Positions 11,670 to 23,303 are shown, counted from the stretch's first letter. The stretch is DNA of 64,000 bases from Liopterus haemorrhoidalis (GCA_963971575.1 OZ020616.1:41382250-41446249); one strand, 5' to 3'. Made by a program: numbers and translations. Notes: generated by a model from the sequence alone, not told the origin.

Positions 11670-12039
11670 GGTTATAAGGCATCTTATCATAATAAACGCG
11701 ACAGGCCGAGGTGAATCTAGGCCTCATTTTTCTAGGTTTCATGACCATGTTTTCAATCTATGTACATTTAGGAGTAATACGGTCAGTATTACGTCTATTT
11801 TTTTAGCGTACACAGAAAGACACCTACAGTTTACAGCCGGTTGCGAACAGCTAAGCAGAGCCTGTAATTATATAAATATTTTTACACAAATTATTTGACA
11901 TAAGCAGGAATTAATCTCACTTCCGTACCATTGCTTAGCGCGCAAATAGCATGTACAAACGATTTAACGCTTGCAGCCACAGGCTGCAAAATTTTTATCC
12001 TAGGGGCATGTTTTGGGGTCAAAATTGTTTATTATTATT
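11670..12039. other. Unannotated stretch
   Basis: No coding block recognised; the AT-rich 3' part leads into the tandem repeat that follows. Confidence 0.5.
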
Positions 12040-12295
12040 ATTATTTTTTTGAATATTAAAATAACTCCCTTATTATTGGCTTAAAAGAAAAATGTATGTA
12101 ATAAAAATTGTTTATAATAAGAAAATAAATATTTTTTGTTCGAAGCATTTTTTCAATTAAATGAATATTTAAGGAGTTACGGGGGCACCCTAAAACTAAA
12201 TTTACATATATCTCCCTTATTATTACATTCAAAATTATACATAACAAAAATAATTGATAATAAGAAAACAATTATTTTATTTCTATGCATTTTTT
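12040..12295. repeat. Tandem repeat, 140-147-bp period, left part
   Basis: The marker block CTCCCTTATTATT recurs at 12065 and 12212 (147-bp spacing), with AAATGAATATTTAAGGAGTT in each unit. The array resumes at 13471 after the HINE insertion. Confidence 0.8.
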
Positions 12296-12341
12296 AGGGT
12301 TTTGTAGGTATGACCAAAAAACCCTTATACCGTCATTTTGT

Positions 12342-12342
12342 C

Positions 12343-12408
<66 letters not shown>
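12342..12408 (+). repeat. (GTCT)n microsatellite
   Basis: About 16 tandem GTCT units just downstream of the 5' sub-terminal repeat of HINE copy A. Homologous tracts of other lengths occur in the other copies. Confidence 0.95.
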
Positions 12409-12893
12409 TCGGTAAAAATTGTAGCCAAACGGCTAAACCTAGAGAGTTGAAAATTGGCATGCTTGTACAACTTTTTGACCCGCACATAGGAAAAATACTA
12501 AAACATCTAAAAAACATATCCCCCTAAAAGTATAAACAAATATGTGCTCATCGAAAAAAAAAATATTTTTTTTAAATTCGGAGTAGGGTATCAAATGAAA
12601 GCCCTTAGTACGTGGATTAACGATCAAAATTTAATTTTTGCAAAATAAATTATTTGAGGCGATTTTTGCCAAAATTGTGCAAAAAAATTTTTGTCCCACA
12701 CCCTGTAGCCCAGATGGTTTAAACTAAAAATGTGAAAAAATTCTAAGTAATGTACATTGGTGTGAACCGGAATAGTTCAACAGGAATTTTTGATTAGATT
12801 ATGTTTTCGGAAAATAACGCATTTTTTGTGTTTTTTGGTTGACGATGCATACATGTTATACTCTTATAACACACTAAGTTGATAAGCGTTTGG

Positions 12894-12957
12894 TGGTCTA
12901 GTGGCTCAGTTGCTCGACAACCACACAGGATCGTTATTCACTACACAGGTTCGTTCC
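12894..12957 (+). promoter_or_regulatory. tRNA-like module (RNA polymerase III A and B boxes)
   Basis: A-box-like TGGTCTAGTGG at 12894-12904. B-box-like GGTTCGTTCC at 12948-12957 lies in a T-arm-like hairpin (CAGG-TTCGTT-CCTG). A T-rich run follows at about 12975-12999. Homologous positions exist in three other copies. Activity is inferred only from the motifs. Confidence 0.6.
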
Positions 12958-13470
12958 TGGCTTGTGGAGTCAATTTTATTTTTTGTTTTTTTTTTTTCAT
13001 ATTTATTATGTTTAAATTAATTTGTTAAAATTCTAGTTATATTTTAGCACATTTTGAATTTAATTTTCAAGAGCGTAAATTTAATAACCAATTGGAATTA
13101 TATTTTCATTCTGTGTCATTTATACGAAGCCAGAGGGGCGGAGCGTATGATTTAAGACAACCAATGAAAGCCATAGGCCCAATTTTCAAAATCTTAATGA
13201 ACCTTGTTATATAAAAAAAATACTGCACTTATTTAGAAACCTAAATAATGATATTAGGTATTCGAATTAAAATTAACAAAAAAATATTTTAACATAAAAT
13301 TTGTTTTTAAAGCTCTGAGATTAACAGACGATAAATTATTTTAAAAAGATCGTTCATTTTGCCGTGGTTACTACAAAGCAAAATTTGTCCTACACACTCA
13401 GCATGCCGCCTTCACTTATTATATACCTGCGAAACCCTGCAATGTGTGAAAATTCACACTTCACATCAAT

Positions 13471-13726
13471 TTTTTTTTTTTCATTTAGATGAATATTTGG
13501 AGAGTTACGGGGGATACCCTATACCTAAATAACCTGAAATATCTCCCTTATTATTGACAACGGCAAAAATGATAATTTGTTTATATTAAGAAAACAAATC
13601 TTTTTTGTTTTATACACTTTTTCGACTGGATGAATATTTGGGGAACTACGAGCTAGAAAACTAAAATCTTAAAATATCTCACTTATTATTTACTTTACAT
13701 CAAAAATGTATATGAAGAATTTTTTC
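13471..13726. repeat. Tandem repeat, 140-147-bp period, right part
   Basis: Continues the array left of the HINE: CTCCCTTATTATT at 13541 and a diverged copy at 13679 (138 bp apart), with GATGAATATTTGG in each unit. Confidence 0.8.
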
Positions 13727-14414
13727 TTTCCTAGCTGCCGCTTCTATCATAAAGTTTGACATTTTTGACGGTATACTCAGAACGTTTTGACGTAAAAGCG
13801 CTATTTGTGTTGTTTACAGTAACTTGAAAAAATTCTCGGCTAAACAGTAACTTCATCTCGGCTAAAAATTAAATTAAATCGTGAACATTTTCGAGCGATT
13901 ATTTTTCACAAATTTCGACGTGGATTAACCCAACAACAGTGCATCGATGAAATTAATTCGTCTTTTGGCGATGAAGCACTATCAAGAACTACTGTTTATC
14001 GATAGTTTGCCTACTTCAATTGTGGCCGTAGTTCGCTTAAGGACGAAATTCGTAAAGGTCGTCAAAAATCGGTTGTTGTTCCGGAAACATTGATTCTGTG
14101 CGTGAACTGCAAGATCGTCATGTGACTTATCGTGAGATTGAGGTATCCTTGGCCGTTAGTGGGATCAGTATGCATTCACTATTGGATGAACATTTGGCCG
14201 TCAAAAAGATTTGTTCGCCTTGGATCCCACTTAATTTGACAATCGAGTGGAATAAGTCTTAATCGGAGTGGAAAAAGTGCTTCGAAAATTGGTTCAAACG
14301 CATTCAAAAGTGTATTGATCTTCACAGATAATATTTTCAAACCGAATAAAGCCACTTTTGTTGATAAATAATTGTTTTTGATCTTAAATCCCGAAATATA
14401 AAAGGCAACCTTCG
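13727..14414 (+). pseudogene. Mariner deletion derivative
   Basis: Transposase N-terminus reads NREHFRAIIFHKFRRGL, then QQQCIDEINSSFGDEALS. An in-frame TAG follows TVYR, then GRSSLKDE and, after a frameshift, DRHVTYREIEVSLAVSG and HLAVKKIC. A few residues later the sequence jumps to C-terminal text (FENWFKRIQKCIDLH), so the whole DDD catalytic core is gone. The right terminal repeat (inverted: CGAAGGTTGCCTTTTATATT) is followed by TA. Same subfamily as the copy at 21547-22539. Confidence 0.85.
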
Positions 14415-14449
14415 TACCTGCTTAATTTCTTTGTCATCTCCCGCGACTT

Positions 14450-14725
14450 GAAACCTTACGTTAGAATTAGAATTGTCTCCTTTTTGGAGACGTTCTTTGG
14501 TTTCTTGTTGGATTGAGTTTCGCCAGGAATGTAGATTTTATACTGTTAAAGAGTATTTCAGCTACTTCTATTCTTTCTACTATTTCTACATCTATTTTAC
14601 TAATGTCTTCCAACAGCGATCCTAGATATTTAAGAATTTATTAGTCTTCCTAGTAGTTCTATTTTTGCTTCTGCTGACAACCATGGTTTTGGATTTCTCT
14701 ATATTTATTTTCAAATTTATTGTCT
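14450..14725 (-). pseudogene. LINE reverse transcriptase fragment
   Basis: Minus strand gives NLKINIEKSKTMVVSRSK, then with small frame changes KFLNI, GSLLEDISKIDVEIVER and FNSIKSTFLAKLNP. This is the RT region downstream of the FADD box that reads, in many insect LINEs, NxKINxEKTKxM ... FxYLGS. Both ends are missing and there are stops, so it is a short relic. Confidence 0.65.
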
Positions 14726-15215
14726 GTAATAAACATAAAAAATAACTGTTTTGTAATAAGTAATAATTCTTATTTATAATATGAATGTAATTATTCGTTT
14801 TATTCTTTGTGAGATTTAGTATATTTTCTTGAAAACCAATATAAATTTACCCAATAGGAAAAACAGAAAACACATAACAGATGTTACACTGAATAAATCT
14901 TCTTGTTCCACAGAATCTCGCACTGGTATCGCTATCCAGGACACATTTCCTTATATCTGAACAATTTTAGATCATCTAAATCACTATATACATTTGTTAA
15001 ACCAACATACAACTTTACCTATATTTGTTCCAAATTTGAATCTTGAATTGATTCTTTTAAAAGTAAATATATATTCTCCGAAATGAGATAGTAAATATCA
15101 AAAAATATCGTTTCTATTTTAAAATATCTTGACAGAGGAGTCCGTGTATTCTCGGTGAAACATAGTTAATAGAAAATTAATGAATAAATAAAGTAATAAT
15201 ATATATAAAAAAATA
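14726..15215. other. Unannotated AT-rich stretch
   Basis: No coding or repeat signal recognised. Confidence 0.5.
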
Positions 15216-16223
15216 AGAGTATCCGCGGATTACCCGCGGATGTCCACCATATTTCTGTGGATGCGGATAAATTATCATTTAAATCGTGCAGATGCGGATC
15301 GGATGCGGATTATATATCATATCCGCGTGAACATAAAATCTTCGAACCCCAAAAATGTATCGCTGGCATTTGTATTGTGCTTATGACAAGTGTGAAATAA
15401 TTATACGTTATGGCACTTTTTACTTATTTTACTCTTCCCATAAAGACCTATTTTACGCTTAATTAAATAGTTAAATGTAGTAGAGTTTATATAACAGTCG
15501 TAGATACAAAAATTTCTTTGGATTTATTGCGTTTACTAATTTAAAAATAATTATGTATCGCCTTATTTTGCATTTTTGGAAATATTAGTAAAGTTTAATC
15601 ATGGTATTTTGCCACATTTAAAAACATATGAAGCTCAAATCAAATTTAAAAAAATAAAAATATCTTAAAATTCTTGAAATCGTCATATAACTTTCATCGT
15701 CATATAAGTTTTATTGTTAAGAACTTATTTTTTTAAATTTGCTAATCTTATAGGGCTTTCCTTGTTATTTATTGGTCATAAATGTGATAAATTAATCTGT
15801 TTAATTATTTCTAAATATCGCTGCTCCTAAAATAACAGTGAGATGTCTTAAAAAACTACATTTCTGAGATATTGCTGTTTAAAGTTTTACATTTTATATA
15901 AACTAGATTTACGAGTCGAATAATTGTAATTTCCATCTTTATTTTTTTAATCTATATAATCTCAGTACGACGTTAGATAGAATACATATTTCTGGACCAA
16001 GTAATATTAAAGTGATAAAATTTTTAAAAATATAGTAATGTTTTAATGCCAAATAAGGCGAAACATGTTAGATATTTCCAAACAGACAGCAAATCCTGTG
16101 CGGATATTTTCGGATGCGGATTGGATGCGGATTTCATATTTACAAAGGCTGCGGATGCAGATCGGATGTGGATCCTGTCTATGCGGATGCGGATACAGAA
16201 AAACGTATCCGCGCAGGGCTCTA
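15216..16223. mobile_element. hAT-like non-autonomous element with GCGGATGCGGAT ends
   Basis: Right end, inverted, is TAGAGCCCTGCGCGGATAC; left end is AGAGTATCCGCGGATTACC, which appears to have lost the CCCTGCG block. Both sub-terminal regions are packed with TGCGGAT motifs (15230-15330, 16095-16215). The centre (15345-15815) is paralogous to 6945-8035. No clear 8-bp duplication, so the class is inferred from the terminus. The reading frames here are products of the GGAT repeats. Confidence 0.6.
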
Positions 16224-16763
16224 CTCATTGGTTCTCTCGATCAATCGGCAAGTAAAGTCACTGATGGTGATACTATAGAAGAAACAACATAAATAATCTG
16301 ATTTTATGCTTTTTATTGTCATTTTATGATTTCCACTTTCATTTATTATAATTGAGTTATAATAATTTAATTTTTTTATTGTTGGTATTTAAAAATAAGG
16401 GTGCGTCTTATAATTGATGAAATTCGATATCTCAAATAAGACTGAAACTCATCTTATTGAATCGAAGCTTAAGATGCAGGACTTGAATTTGATATAGCTG
16501 TAAAGAAAAAAATAAGTGTCTCATTAGTAGACACAATTATAAAGAGACGACCAACATACAAATTAATGGTAACACCTTCGAGTGAGTTTATACCTTGATA
16601 TATCCCCAGTGCACCATTATAAATCAGATAAATCTAATTCAACAAGAAATCAGAAACAGAACTTCAACTATTTTTCAAAGGAAAATACTCTTTACAAACA
16701 TCAAGATGCAAGGCTCTACCAAACTGTATACAGTAAAACTTGGCTAAAGTGACCAACTTAAAC
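16224..16763. other. Unannotated stretch
   Basis: No recognisable coding or repeat signal. Confidence 0.5.
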
Positions 16764-17706
16764 AAGTGTGAATTTTCACACATTTCAGGATTTTGTAGGT
16801 ATTTAATAAGTGTAAGAAGCCAACATAATACTGGATGTCTACGAATATTTGTTTAATGACATCAAAATCAACAATTTTTCGATAATCACTTTTGTTCATT
16901 ATTTCAGTACTAAGAGCTTCCATTTAATTTTTTTAAACAAAATTTAAATAATCTGTCAAAAATCCCAGGGTTCTTTTTTTTTTTTTTTTTCTCTGCAATT
17001 GCTACGTATTCAAGTCTTCATTAGATTAAAAAGAAATATATTGATAAATGGCTTATTTTTTTCAGTTTCAGAAACTTATTTCTCATTATTAACAATGTTT
17101 TATTTGTTTTATAAGTATTTCATTACTATAAATGATTTATTCCTCTTTGTATCGAAATTTTGTATAGGAATTTTTGGTATCAAAAGGAAGTATTTTGATA
17201 CCAAAAATTCCTCTCGTACGTTTCCGACTCAGATTTAACCCTTTTGAGAAAAAGAGCGCGGGGCAATAACTTTTGTAGCATATTTTTGGCTAAAATCGTT
17301 TTAAAAGAAACTAATTTAAAAAAACTACTTTTTTTACCTTAATCTACTGTCTTAAGAGCTTTGTATTGATACTACACACAAAAAAAGAAAAAAAAAAATG
17401 AAAAACTAATCTGATCAAAAATTTCTGTTGAAATATTTTAGTTCCTCTTATGGCCGGTTGCTAAAGTAAGAATTATCCCTAACTCAAGCTAAAATCATTT
17501 GTTTTTGTATGTTGTAACATGTTGTAACTAAGCTTTCAGAAACCGGCCCTTAGTATTTTTCCTATATGTGGGTCAAAGAGTTGTATAAACATGCCTTATT
17601 TCAACTTTTTATGTTGAGCCGTTTGACTACAATTGCTACCATACAGACAGACAGACACAGGACTGACGTTATAAGGGTTTTTTGGTGGTCATACCTACAA
17701 AACCCT
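16764..17706 (-). mobile_element. HINE family 1 element, diverged copy E
   Basis: Reverse orientation: 3' hairpin GTGTGAATTTTCACAC near 16766, sub-terminal repeat AGGATTTTGTAGGTAT (16797-16812), short CAGACAGACAGACA tract near 17645, and 5' sub-terminal repeat ATACCTACAAAACCCT ending at 17706. The body is strongly diverged and no tRNA-like module is evident. Confidence 0.7.
17166..17212. repeat. Perfect 20-bp hairpin
   Basis: AGGAATTTTTGGTATCAAAA (17166-17185), 7-nt loop, exact complement 17193-17212. Lies inside HINE copy E. Function unknown. Confidence 0.9.
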
Positions 17707-18704
17707 AAAAATGGTGATGTAAACCCTAAATATAGGTGAAAAATGTATTACAATTACAAAAAGCAATAATTCAAATTTCAAAATATATAAAATATGTCTT
17801 TAATTTGTTCTCTTTTTGAGTAAAATTAGTATGTAAAATATTAAATTATGGTACACTGGCCATGCATGTTAGTCTTATTATTTTAACAGTTTGATGTTTT
17901 TAACACTCCATTTATGAAAATGAAATTTCAGTAATAACGCACATAAAGAGGCACATTATCTAATTTTAGTTCGAGTCTGATATGACTAGACCCTTCTTCA
18001 TTTCAATGATTTTCCGTTGATGTTATTTAATCATTTCCGGTCCTACGATAACAAATTAGTTGTAGCGGTTCAGTACTCTGATAGTGTTTGAGAGCTTGAA
18101 TCCTTGTATCTTGTATGTCGTCAGGTGTCTGTTTTAGTAACGTTTGATCGGGATGTGCCTTAATTAGTTTAGGTTTAGATCGGACTGCCCTGAACATTGC
18201 TTCTAGCACTGCCTACCACAATATACCTACTCAGCAGATTATGTGACAAGTAATTCGCTTCAAACGAACTGTATTAATTGACTAAGATTTGGAAAGATAG
18301 TCGCACTATCACTGTATTTATTTATTATACCCAATTAAGTAATTAATGTAATTATTCTCTGTACAATATAAACAATTTACTGACTTTTGAAGTTCTGACT
18401 GGTTAAAACAATCTGAAATGTGACGTAGCTAATTCAAGTCTCTGTTGGTGATATTATTCTGGCGAGAATAATATGTTAACAATTTTCACAATATTTCACC
18501 CCTCATCCAGGTGTATATTAGCCTTGATTAGCCTTGTTGCAGAAATAGGCCGATGTAAAATAAATAAACTAAAAATAAAAACTTCTTATTGTGTCTATCT
18601 TAGTTGCAGATAACATGCCATACAATTCCAGAGAATGCAAACAGTTTTCTCATGATTGGGATTTTAAAATAATCACAAGTAGTCATCATTACACAAAAAG
18701 TAAT
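17707..18704. other. Unannotated stretch
   Basis: AT-rich; a 60-codon open frame on the minus strand at 18027-18209 matches nothing recognised. GATTAGCCTTGTTGCAGAAATAGG near 18540 resembles nothing else here. Confidence 0.4.
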
Positions 18705-18712
18705 GGGTTGGC

Positions 18713-19167
18713 CATAGGCGCCAGCAGAAATTATTCCAGGGAGGGGGCAAAGCCAAAACAGATATAGATGTCATATTCGAACAATGCTTTCCACGTGGCG
18801 GGTCTGGGAACGATCCCCGCGGAGGATAAACATTTATTTTCTAGTTAAAAATGTGTTCTCTATAGTTAAAAATCATCGCTTTAGTAAATAAGAACTACCC
18901 TGGCTAATAGCCAAAATTGCTAAAGCAAAAATATAATAATAAACAATCGTTTTTTTTTTTAATATATATTTTATATTTTTTATATTTTATATAATAATTC
19001 AATATCGTTTTATCGTTTTTTTTTATTGTAGTACAAATATACATATTATATATTTTTTATGAATTTATATTTAAATATTTTTTTTTTCTAAGATACGAAT
19101 TGGTAATTGGTTCCGAAATCCAGGAGGGGGCAACTGACCCATCTTGCCCCCCATGCGGGCGCCTATG
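18713..19167. mobile_element. 455-bp hAT-type MITE
   Basis: Termini CATAGGCGCC / GGCGCCTATG with a perfect 8-bp duplication GGGTTGGC (18705-18712, 19168-19175). Both ends carry GGAGGGGGCAA. Non-coding, AT-rich centre. Confidence 0.88.
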
Positions 19168-19189
19168 GGGTTGGCTGAGAAAGCTGTAC

Positions 19190-19599
19190 ACATTGTGAAA
19201 AATCAGCTGTGGCCAGGGACGTACCCAGGGGGGCATTTGCCCCCCCCCCTGGCTGGTTTATCCTATATAAAATATAATTTAGGTTGTTAGAAGTTTTCTT
19301 CACCGGAGGTAAAATAGAATAATAAAATAATAGAATATAAATAATTAGATGTCAAATAATTATAATAAAATATATTCAAGATATTGTATTTAGTTTACGT
19401 TATATAATAAAATTAAATATAAAACATGGCGCAGTCTATACTTTTCACATTATTTCTTTGGAATATGGTGATCAAACACTGAAGATATCTAGCGAAATCT
19501 AGCAAAGGAACTAGCGTGTGTTAGTTTAAACCATGAGCACACCCAGGGGGAACTTGTTTAAGGAACGCACTTGATTTTTCACTCCTTTACTTAAATTTA
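19190..19599. other. HINE family 2 end fragment and a second repeat end
   Basis: AAAAATCAGCTGTGGCCA (about 19199-19215) is the 3' terminus of HINE family 2 (as at 53892). It joins directly to CAGGGACGTACCCAGGGGGG, a MITE-like end with a C-run. The partner end was not found. The rest is unannotated. Confidence 0.45.
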
Positions 19600-19860
19600 A
19601 GAGCCCCGCGAGGTTTTTTTTTTATAAGGTCACCACTTACATTTTGAAGAGAGGACCTTTATTTTAGGTCACCAGTTGTAGTTTTAACCTGGAGACCTGT
19701 TTTTTTAGGTCATCACTTTGTATTTTTCAAACGAGAACCTTTTTTTGTTTAACTCCTCACTTGCATTTTGGAATTTTCTTTTTTTTTAAAGTCATTACTT
19801 GAATTTAAAAGGTGAAGTCCTTTTTAGTTTTAGTCCATCCCTCACCCTAGAAAAACAGTT
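19600..19860. repeat. Degenerate tandem array of about 60-bp units
   Basis: Repeats of the form GGACCTTTATTTTAGGTCACC, with cores AGGTCACCACTT, AGGTCACCAGTT and AGGTCATCACTT, between AGGTTTTTTTTT and CATCCCTCACCCTAG. It is reminiscent of the hAT-MITE array at 29266 but too diverged to be sure. Confidence 0.55.
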
Positions 19861-20024
19861 TTGTCTTCTGGGCAACCCAAGAAAAAATCTTTGGTGAGCG
19901 CCTGGTTTACACCAGAGCTTCCCAACATTTTTGTCTACGCGACACATTTCTTACACAGAAAAAAATTCATAAGTGTAATTTGAGTGTTAAAATTTTCTTT
20001 AAAAAACAAGTTCAAAGTTCACTT

Positions 20025-20107
20025 ATTTTGACCAAATCACGGTGATTTGGTCAAAATTACACACAAATTATACACAAATGAAGATTTACACGGTGTAAAT
20101 CTTCATT
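20025..20107. repeat. Two adjacent perfect palindromes with the same core
   Basis: ATTTTGACCAAATCAC-G-GTGATTTGGTCAAAAT (20025-20057) and AATGAAGATTTACAC-G-GTGTAAATCTTCATT (20077-20107). Both have 15-16-bp arms and a single unpaired G in a shared CACGGTG centre. Flanking sequence is AT-rich with repeated GTGTAA. Confidence 0.9.
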
Positions 20108-21546
20108 TATTCAGATAGTGTTATTTTTATGTAATATTACTTTTTCTAACACTATAATTTAACCAGTATGTAAGTATAAACTTTACACTTAATTTAACCA
20201 AAAAAGAAGTGTAAATAATTAACACGAAAAGCAAGGGACTTCATGGTACACTATAAAAGATCATTTTAAAACACTAAGTTCTATAGTTATTTTAATGATT
20301 AATCTAAAATTATTTTAATAAACCAATGCCAATTATTCTCACATACAGAAGTGAATTTTGGGTAAAAAAAAGCTATATGAAAACAGAATTCAAGACGCGA
20401 AAATGGAGTTTTTAAAGTCCATTTACGATAACAATGAAATGACGTCACAGTTATAAAACTTCCTGTGTAGCCACTTCGCTAATTGTCAAGAGAGTTAGGT
20501 TATATACTACTTCTAAAAAGAGATTGAAAACGTATATTTCCTATGGAGGAATGGAATTAATGTGGATTATGATGCAGAGCAGTTCTTTCCAACCGATTTG
20601 TCGTTTAAATTATATTACAGACTAGCCGATAAACGGATAAGTGTTCTATATCCTCAGAAAATTTACGGATAACCGCGGATAATCCGTGGATGTACAGACC
20701 TCTATAAATGTTTGTTATTTCATTCTGTTTTATCTTTAATTTTTCCAATTATTAAAATAAGAACAATTTTAACATTTGATAAATGAATTAGCAGCTTGAA
20801 TTCGGAGTTTGTTGACTTAGCTTTACCTTATTTATCTTTATATAAATATTTGTTGATATGTACAGTTATAATATTTACCCCATAAACACAAACTAAATAT
20901 GGCCCTAATTTATAATAACAAGGCAAGTAAAAATTACCCCTGTTAGCATACTGTACCGCAAAACATACGTGTAAAGTTGGTGGTGTAATTTGTCGATGTT
21001 AAGCACTGCTATAAAATGAATGAGTAATCATTTAGACATTCTATGGCCATTATTTAGTATTTATTTCTCATTCTTTCGCTTTATGTTTCCTCAATAAAGT
21101 GATATTATCATTTAGATTCTTTTTATTGTCCAATTGCAATTACGCTTTTACGATCATTTTTAAAAACGCGGAACCGTTTGGAGACTATTTTAATCCTGGG
21201 TATTATCTAAAAAATACAGTATTCATAGTCTACACGAGTGATTCTCAATCTGTAGTAATGAACAGAGAATGGGTCGCGGAACTATATATAGTGATTCTCG
21301 AAGCCGAAAATTTTATGGGTATACTTGTCTAAATACAGTTGGATACAGTACAGTGACAGTGTCGTTTGTCTGTAGTGACGAAACAATAGTTAATAATGAG
21401 TTTAATTTATTTCGATAAATTTCATATATTTTTACATAGGCACCGCCGGCTGCGCGGCTAAAGTGCTGCGCCGATGAGGACATTTTCTTTAGCGCCATAA
21501 TCCCTCGGCGCCGTTCATTAGCCCCTTTTTTTTGTGCGGCATATAG
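20108..21546. other. Mostly unannotated stretch
   Basis: Contains CGGATAACCGCGGATAATCC near 20665-20690, related to the CGGAT-rich ends of the element at 15216. A small GC-rich patch (GGCGCCG, CGCGGC) lies at 21437-21520, next to the mariner. No coding signal. Confidence 0.45.
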
Positions 21547-22539
21547 TCATCTTTCTTTCGACATTAATTCGATGTTTTTCTTCTTCAAATAATCAATTGT
21601 TTGACGTTCTGTGTGGCAACTTGCATTGTCATGATGAAGAATGATGAGACGTTTTTGGTTGTTTTTTCTGATTTTGTCGATGACTTCTGGCAAACAAATT
21701 ATTGTATACCATTCAGCATTAACTGTTCTCAGATCCTCTAAAGGAATGGTTGCGACATGTCCAGTACAACCGACGAAATAAGCAATCATTTTCTTGAAAG
21801 TGCTTTGTGAACGAACAACTTTTGTGGGTTTCGATTCATATTGGAAGACCCAAACAGTGGATTGTTGCTTAGTTTCCGGTTCATATGAATAAATCCAAGT
21901 TTCGTTACCTCTAACGATGTTGTATACGGATTTTGCAATGCCTAGGTTGAATTATTTTAGCATTCCCTTACACCAATTAACACGAACCTTTTTTTGAACT
22001 TCGGTCAAATTATGCGGAATCCATCGGGAACAGATCTTTTTCACAGCTGAATGTTCATGCAAAATCGAATGTATTGCTCTCTGCAATATGCCAAAGGATG
22101 CCTCTATCTCACGGTAAGTTACATGCCGATCTTCTTCAATCATTTTGCGCAGAGCATCAATGTTTTTTTGAGTCACAACCGATTTTGGTCGACCTTCACG
22201 AGATTCATCATTGATGGACGGACGACCACGACGAAATTCTGCAAACCAATTGTAAACAGTCTTTTCTGATGGTGCTTCATTACCAAAAGTTGAACTAAGC
22301 GAATCTATGCATTGTTGTCGTAAAAAATCATCCAACGAAAACCTTCACGAGTAATATCATATTTTTCACAAACTTGTTTTTTTTTGTTTAACGCTCACTG
22401 TCAACAAACTACTTGGTCAATTTATAAGCTGCCACTGATTTCACAATAACAATTTTCAAATTTTACAAATATAGTAATGACACATATCAATATTTCCACC
22501 TAGTCATCGTTTGTAAAAACATAAAAGATAACCCTCATG
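21547..22539 (-). pseudogene. Mariner transposase remnant, C-terminus missing
   Basis: One frame on the minus strand holds most of a mariner transposase. N-terminal HTH: QQCIDSLSSTFGNEAPSEKT, then NWFAEFRRGRPS. Second HTH: DRHVTYREIEASFGILQ. Linker RWIPHNLTEVQKKVRVNW. A TAA stop lies at 21952-21954, then VYNIVRGNETWIYSYEPETK, MIAYFVGCTGH and LHHDNASCHTERQTIDYL. The first catalytic aspartate is replaced by Asn (GNE instead of GDE) and the third-aspartate block is gone. A terminal-repeat-like end (inverted: GAGGGTTATCTTTTATG) is followed by TA at 22540. The 5' coding end just above 22335 is also frameshifted. Confidence 0.88.
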
Positions 22540-23303
22540 TATCGTTTTATATATTTTATTCGCAAATATTGTGATATTTCGAAGTTAAGTAGATATTTTT
22601 GTCACTTTTGAACCGTAGAACTCTTTATTACAAATCGTTTGTGTGGTCAAACATGCGTATAGGCTCTCCGAATGCTGAGTTATGACTGCCAAAGTGACAC
22701 GGAACATCATTTTTGCTACGCTTGATTACAACTACCAGCGCCATCTCAAGCTCAAAGCTATAAGTATCACGCAAATATTTATGGTGCATCGTGTGATACT
22801 GTTTCCGTTTGCCTCCGAATATAGTACGCGTAGCAGTTAGCGATTGAAATTGTCCTAATTTCGTTACGCTTGATTTCTGGGAATGGTCCTCATTCTAGCT
22901 GCGCACAAAGACGTGTTCTACGTCAAAACATGATGTCTCTAACAATGTTTTGGAAGAAAATATTTAAAGAAACGTAACTTTACTTGGTTTAAAGAGGTAT
23001 TTCTCAGAGCATGTCGATGCGAAGCAATATTTCCTGCATTGTCAATTCTAAAAACTTCTTCTTCTTCAGACATTTGTGTTTATCCAGTATTCAATATTGT
23101 CCTCCCCTTTTTACTTCCTACTTGCCTGGTCCTTTGCTAGACTCAGTTAGCCGGCTACCTCCGTCAGACATCATCTACCTGGCTAACCTACGCTTCTTTT
23201 ACCATATCTGGGACGACTGTCAATATTCCAACATCCCGCAGGCTTATTCCTAGATGTCTTCACTCCATATCCATTTGGCATACTTCAATTTATGTAATAT
23301 TTT
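22540..23303. other. Unannotated stretch
   Basis: Includes CCAGCGCCATCTC (about 22737-22749) and slightly GC-richer sequence, but no recognisable coding block. Confidence 0.45.

Larger units (their letters stand above)
12296..13470 (+). mobile_element. HINE family 1 element, complete copy A
   Basis: Non-autonomous Helentron-like (HINE/DINE-1-like) element. 5' sub-terminal repeat AGGGTTTTGTAGGTAT (12296-12311), (GTCT)n tract at 12342-12408, central tRNA-like module (12894-12957), 3' sub-terminal repeat ATACCTGCGAAACCCT (13423-13438; 14 of 16 complementary to the 5' one), and a 3' hairpin GTGTGAA-AA-TTCACAC (13444-13459). Inserted within a T-run of the 140-147-bp tandem array, with no target duplication, as known for Helentrons. 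No coding sequence. Confidence 0.85.

Noticed and set aside
12272..12527. Long opposite-strand reading frames over the GTCT tract (poly RQTD / SVCL)
   Set aside because: They are products of the (GTCT)n microsatellite, not conserved protein.
18027..18209. 60-codon minus-strand frame as a gene
   Set aside because: No recognised motif and no neighbouring coding evidence.
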